Source: Gallionellaceae bacterium (GTDB taxonomy: Bacteria > Pseudomonadota > Gammaproteobacteria > Burkholderiales > Gallionellaceae). Taken from it: 13,099 nt of DNA. The stretch spans positions 1-13,099 of the forward strand of contig JAUYFR010000172.1 in NCBI GenBank assembly GCA_030690855.1, read 5' to 3'. Made by a program: the position numbers and the translations under genes. Shown piece by piece: positions 12,597 to 13,099 of this stretch (within the stretch, counting starts at the first letter, position 1; every line of letters starts with the position of its first letter). The notes beneath the pieces were generated by a model. That model was not told the DNA's origin. It did not search any database and worked only from the letters and a program-made list of their open reading frames with translations.

Positions 12597-13099
12597 ATGA
12601 CCGATCTAATCGCAATCGAGTCAGTTGCGCAGCGAATTTTAGTATTGCGCGACCATAAGGTGATGTTGGATGCCGATCTGGCAGAGCTATTTGGTGTTCC
12701 GACCAAGCGGTTCAATGAACAGGTGAAGCGGAATTTTGACCGTTTCCCGGCGGATTTTATGCTCCAACTTACTGAAAATGAACATGAATCTTTAAGGTCG
12801 CAAAATGCGACCTTAAAGATTGGACGCGGACAGCACCGAAAATACCAACCTTACGCATTTACAGAACATGGTGCGATCATGGCGGCGATGATTTTGAATT
12901 CACCACAGGCAGTCGAGATGAGCGTGTTCATTGTTCGCGCTTTTGTGCAGTTGCGCGAAATGTTATCAACCAATAAAGAGTTGGCGGCCAAGCTACTAGA
13001 ATTGGAGCATAAAGTGTCTAGTCACGATCAAGCGATCGTCGGGTTGATGAACGGCATTCGCGAATTGATGAAACAACCCGCTGACGCAAGTCGCCCTAT
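12597..13099 (+). CDS. ORF6N-domain protein (phage-type DNA-binding), cut by window end
   Basis: This open frame of 167 codons runs off the right edge. It begins MTDLIAIESVAQRILVLRDHKVM, then LDADLAELFGVPTKRFNEQVKRN, FPADFMLQLTENE, LRSQNATLKIGRGQHRKY, PYAFTEHGAIMAAMILNS and FVQLREML. This is the characteristic ORF6N domain found in phage and mobile-element proteins (KilA-N/ORF6N group) that are thought to bind DNA. After residue 125 a charged helix (NKELAAKLLELEHKV) suggests a coiled coil. GGAG at 12583-12586 precedes the ATG by ten bases. The C terminus is outside the window. The gene lies 39 bases after mshC, where another msh pilin gene would be expected. Function: putative regulator or anti-repressor-like protein; not proven. 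Confidence 0.9.
   Translation, partial: MTDLIAIESVAQRILVLRDHKVMLDADLAELFGVPTKRFNEQVKRNFDRFPADFMLQLTENEHESLRSQNATLKIGRGQHRKYQPYAFTEHGAIMAAMILNSPQAVEMSVFIVRAFVQLREMLSTNKELAAKLLELEHKVSSHDQAIVGLMNGIRELMKQPADASRP
12787..12821. repeat. Perfect 16-bp inverted repeat inside the ORF6N coding sequence
   Basis: AATCTTTAAGGTCGCA (12787-12802) and TGCGACCTTAAAGATT (12806-12821) are exact reverse complements around AAA. The segment encodes ESLRSQNATLKIG, the most conserved part of the domain linker, so the palindrome is in coding sequence. It can form a very stable mRNA hairpin or a cruciform. Confidence 0.9.

Overview
The window looks like chromosomal DNA from a Gram-negative betaproteobacterium. A member of the Nitrosomonadales (Gallionellaceae-like) would fit, but that rank is a guess from gene content. 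The evidence is the housekeeping order rhodanese (yibN-type)-grxC-secB-gpsA-trmL, a PglL-type O-oligosaccharyltransferase, an MSHA-type type IV pilus locus and REP-type palindromes.

Region 1 (135-4713, + strand) is a tightly packed run. It holds a small DUF2892 membrane protein, a PglL-like oligosaccharyltransferase, a membrane-anchored rhodanese, glutaredoxin 3, the SecB export chaperone, an exported SH3-type protein and glycerol-3-phosphate dehydrogenase. Most junctions overlap or are separated by a few bases. A REP-like palindrome (4763-4780) lies between gpsA and the convergent tRNA methyltransferase gene trmL (4829-5305, - strand).

Region 2 (5403-12557, + strand) is an MSHA-like pilus locus. 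It encodes an assembly ATPase with an N-terminal c-di-GMP-binding-type (MshEN) module, the inner-membrane platform protein, a prepilin with an abnormally long leader, an uncharacterised four-helix membrane protein with an internal duplication, a short MshA-like major pilin, and an MshC-like prepilin. The pilin gene appears to have its own promoter, a leader with two UNCG-loop hairpins, and a strong terminator. A composite palindromic element occurs twice. One copy is translated in frame as part of a prepilin leader. The other carries a nested 54-bp insertion.

Region 3 (10568-12084) breaks the expected mshA-mshC neighbourhood with two consecutive MNT-HEPN (type VII-like) toxin-antitoxin pairs. 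Their nucleotidyltransferases share a nearly identical first 44 residues, kept so mostly by synonymous change, and then diverge. The HEPN partners have diverged strongly but keep the Rx4HxY motif at the same residue numbers.

Region 4 (12597-end) is a phage-type ORF6N-domain gene cut by the window edge. It contains a perfect 16-bp inverted repeat inside its coding sequence and sits where the next msh pilin gene (mshD) might be expected.

The pilus locus would make and assemble pilin, PglL could O-glycosylate pilins, and the TA and ORF6N genes are accessory insertions. These functional links are inference. The sequence directly shows the gene order, motifs and repeats.
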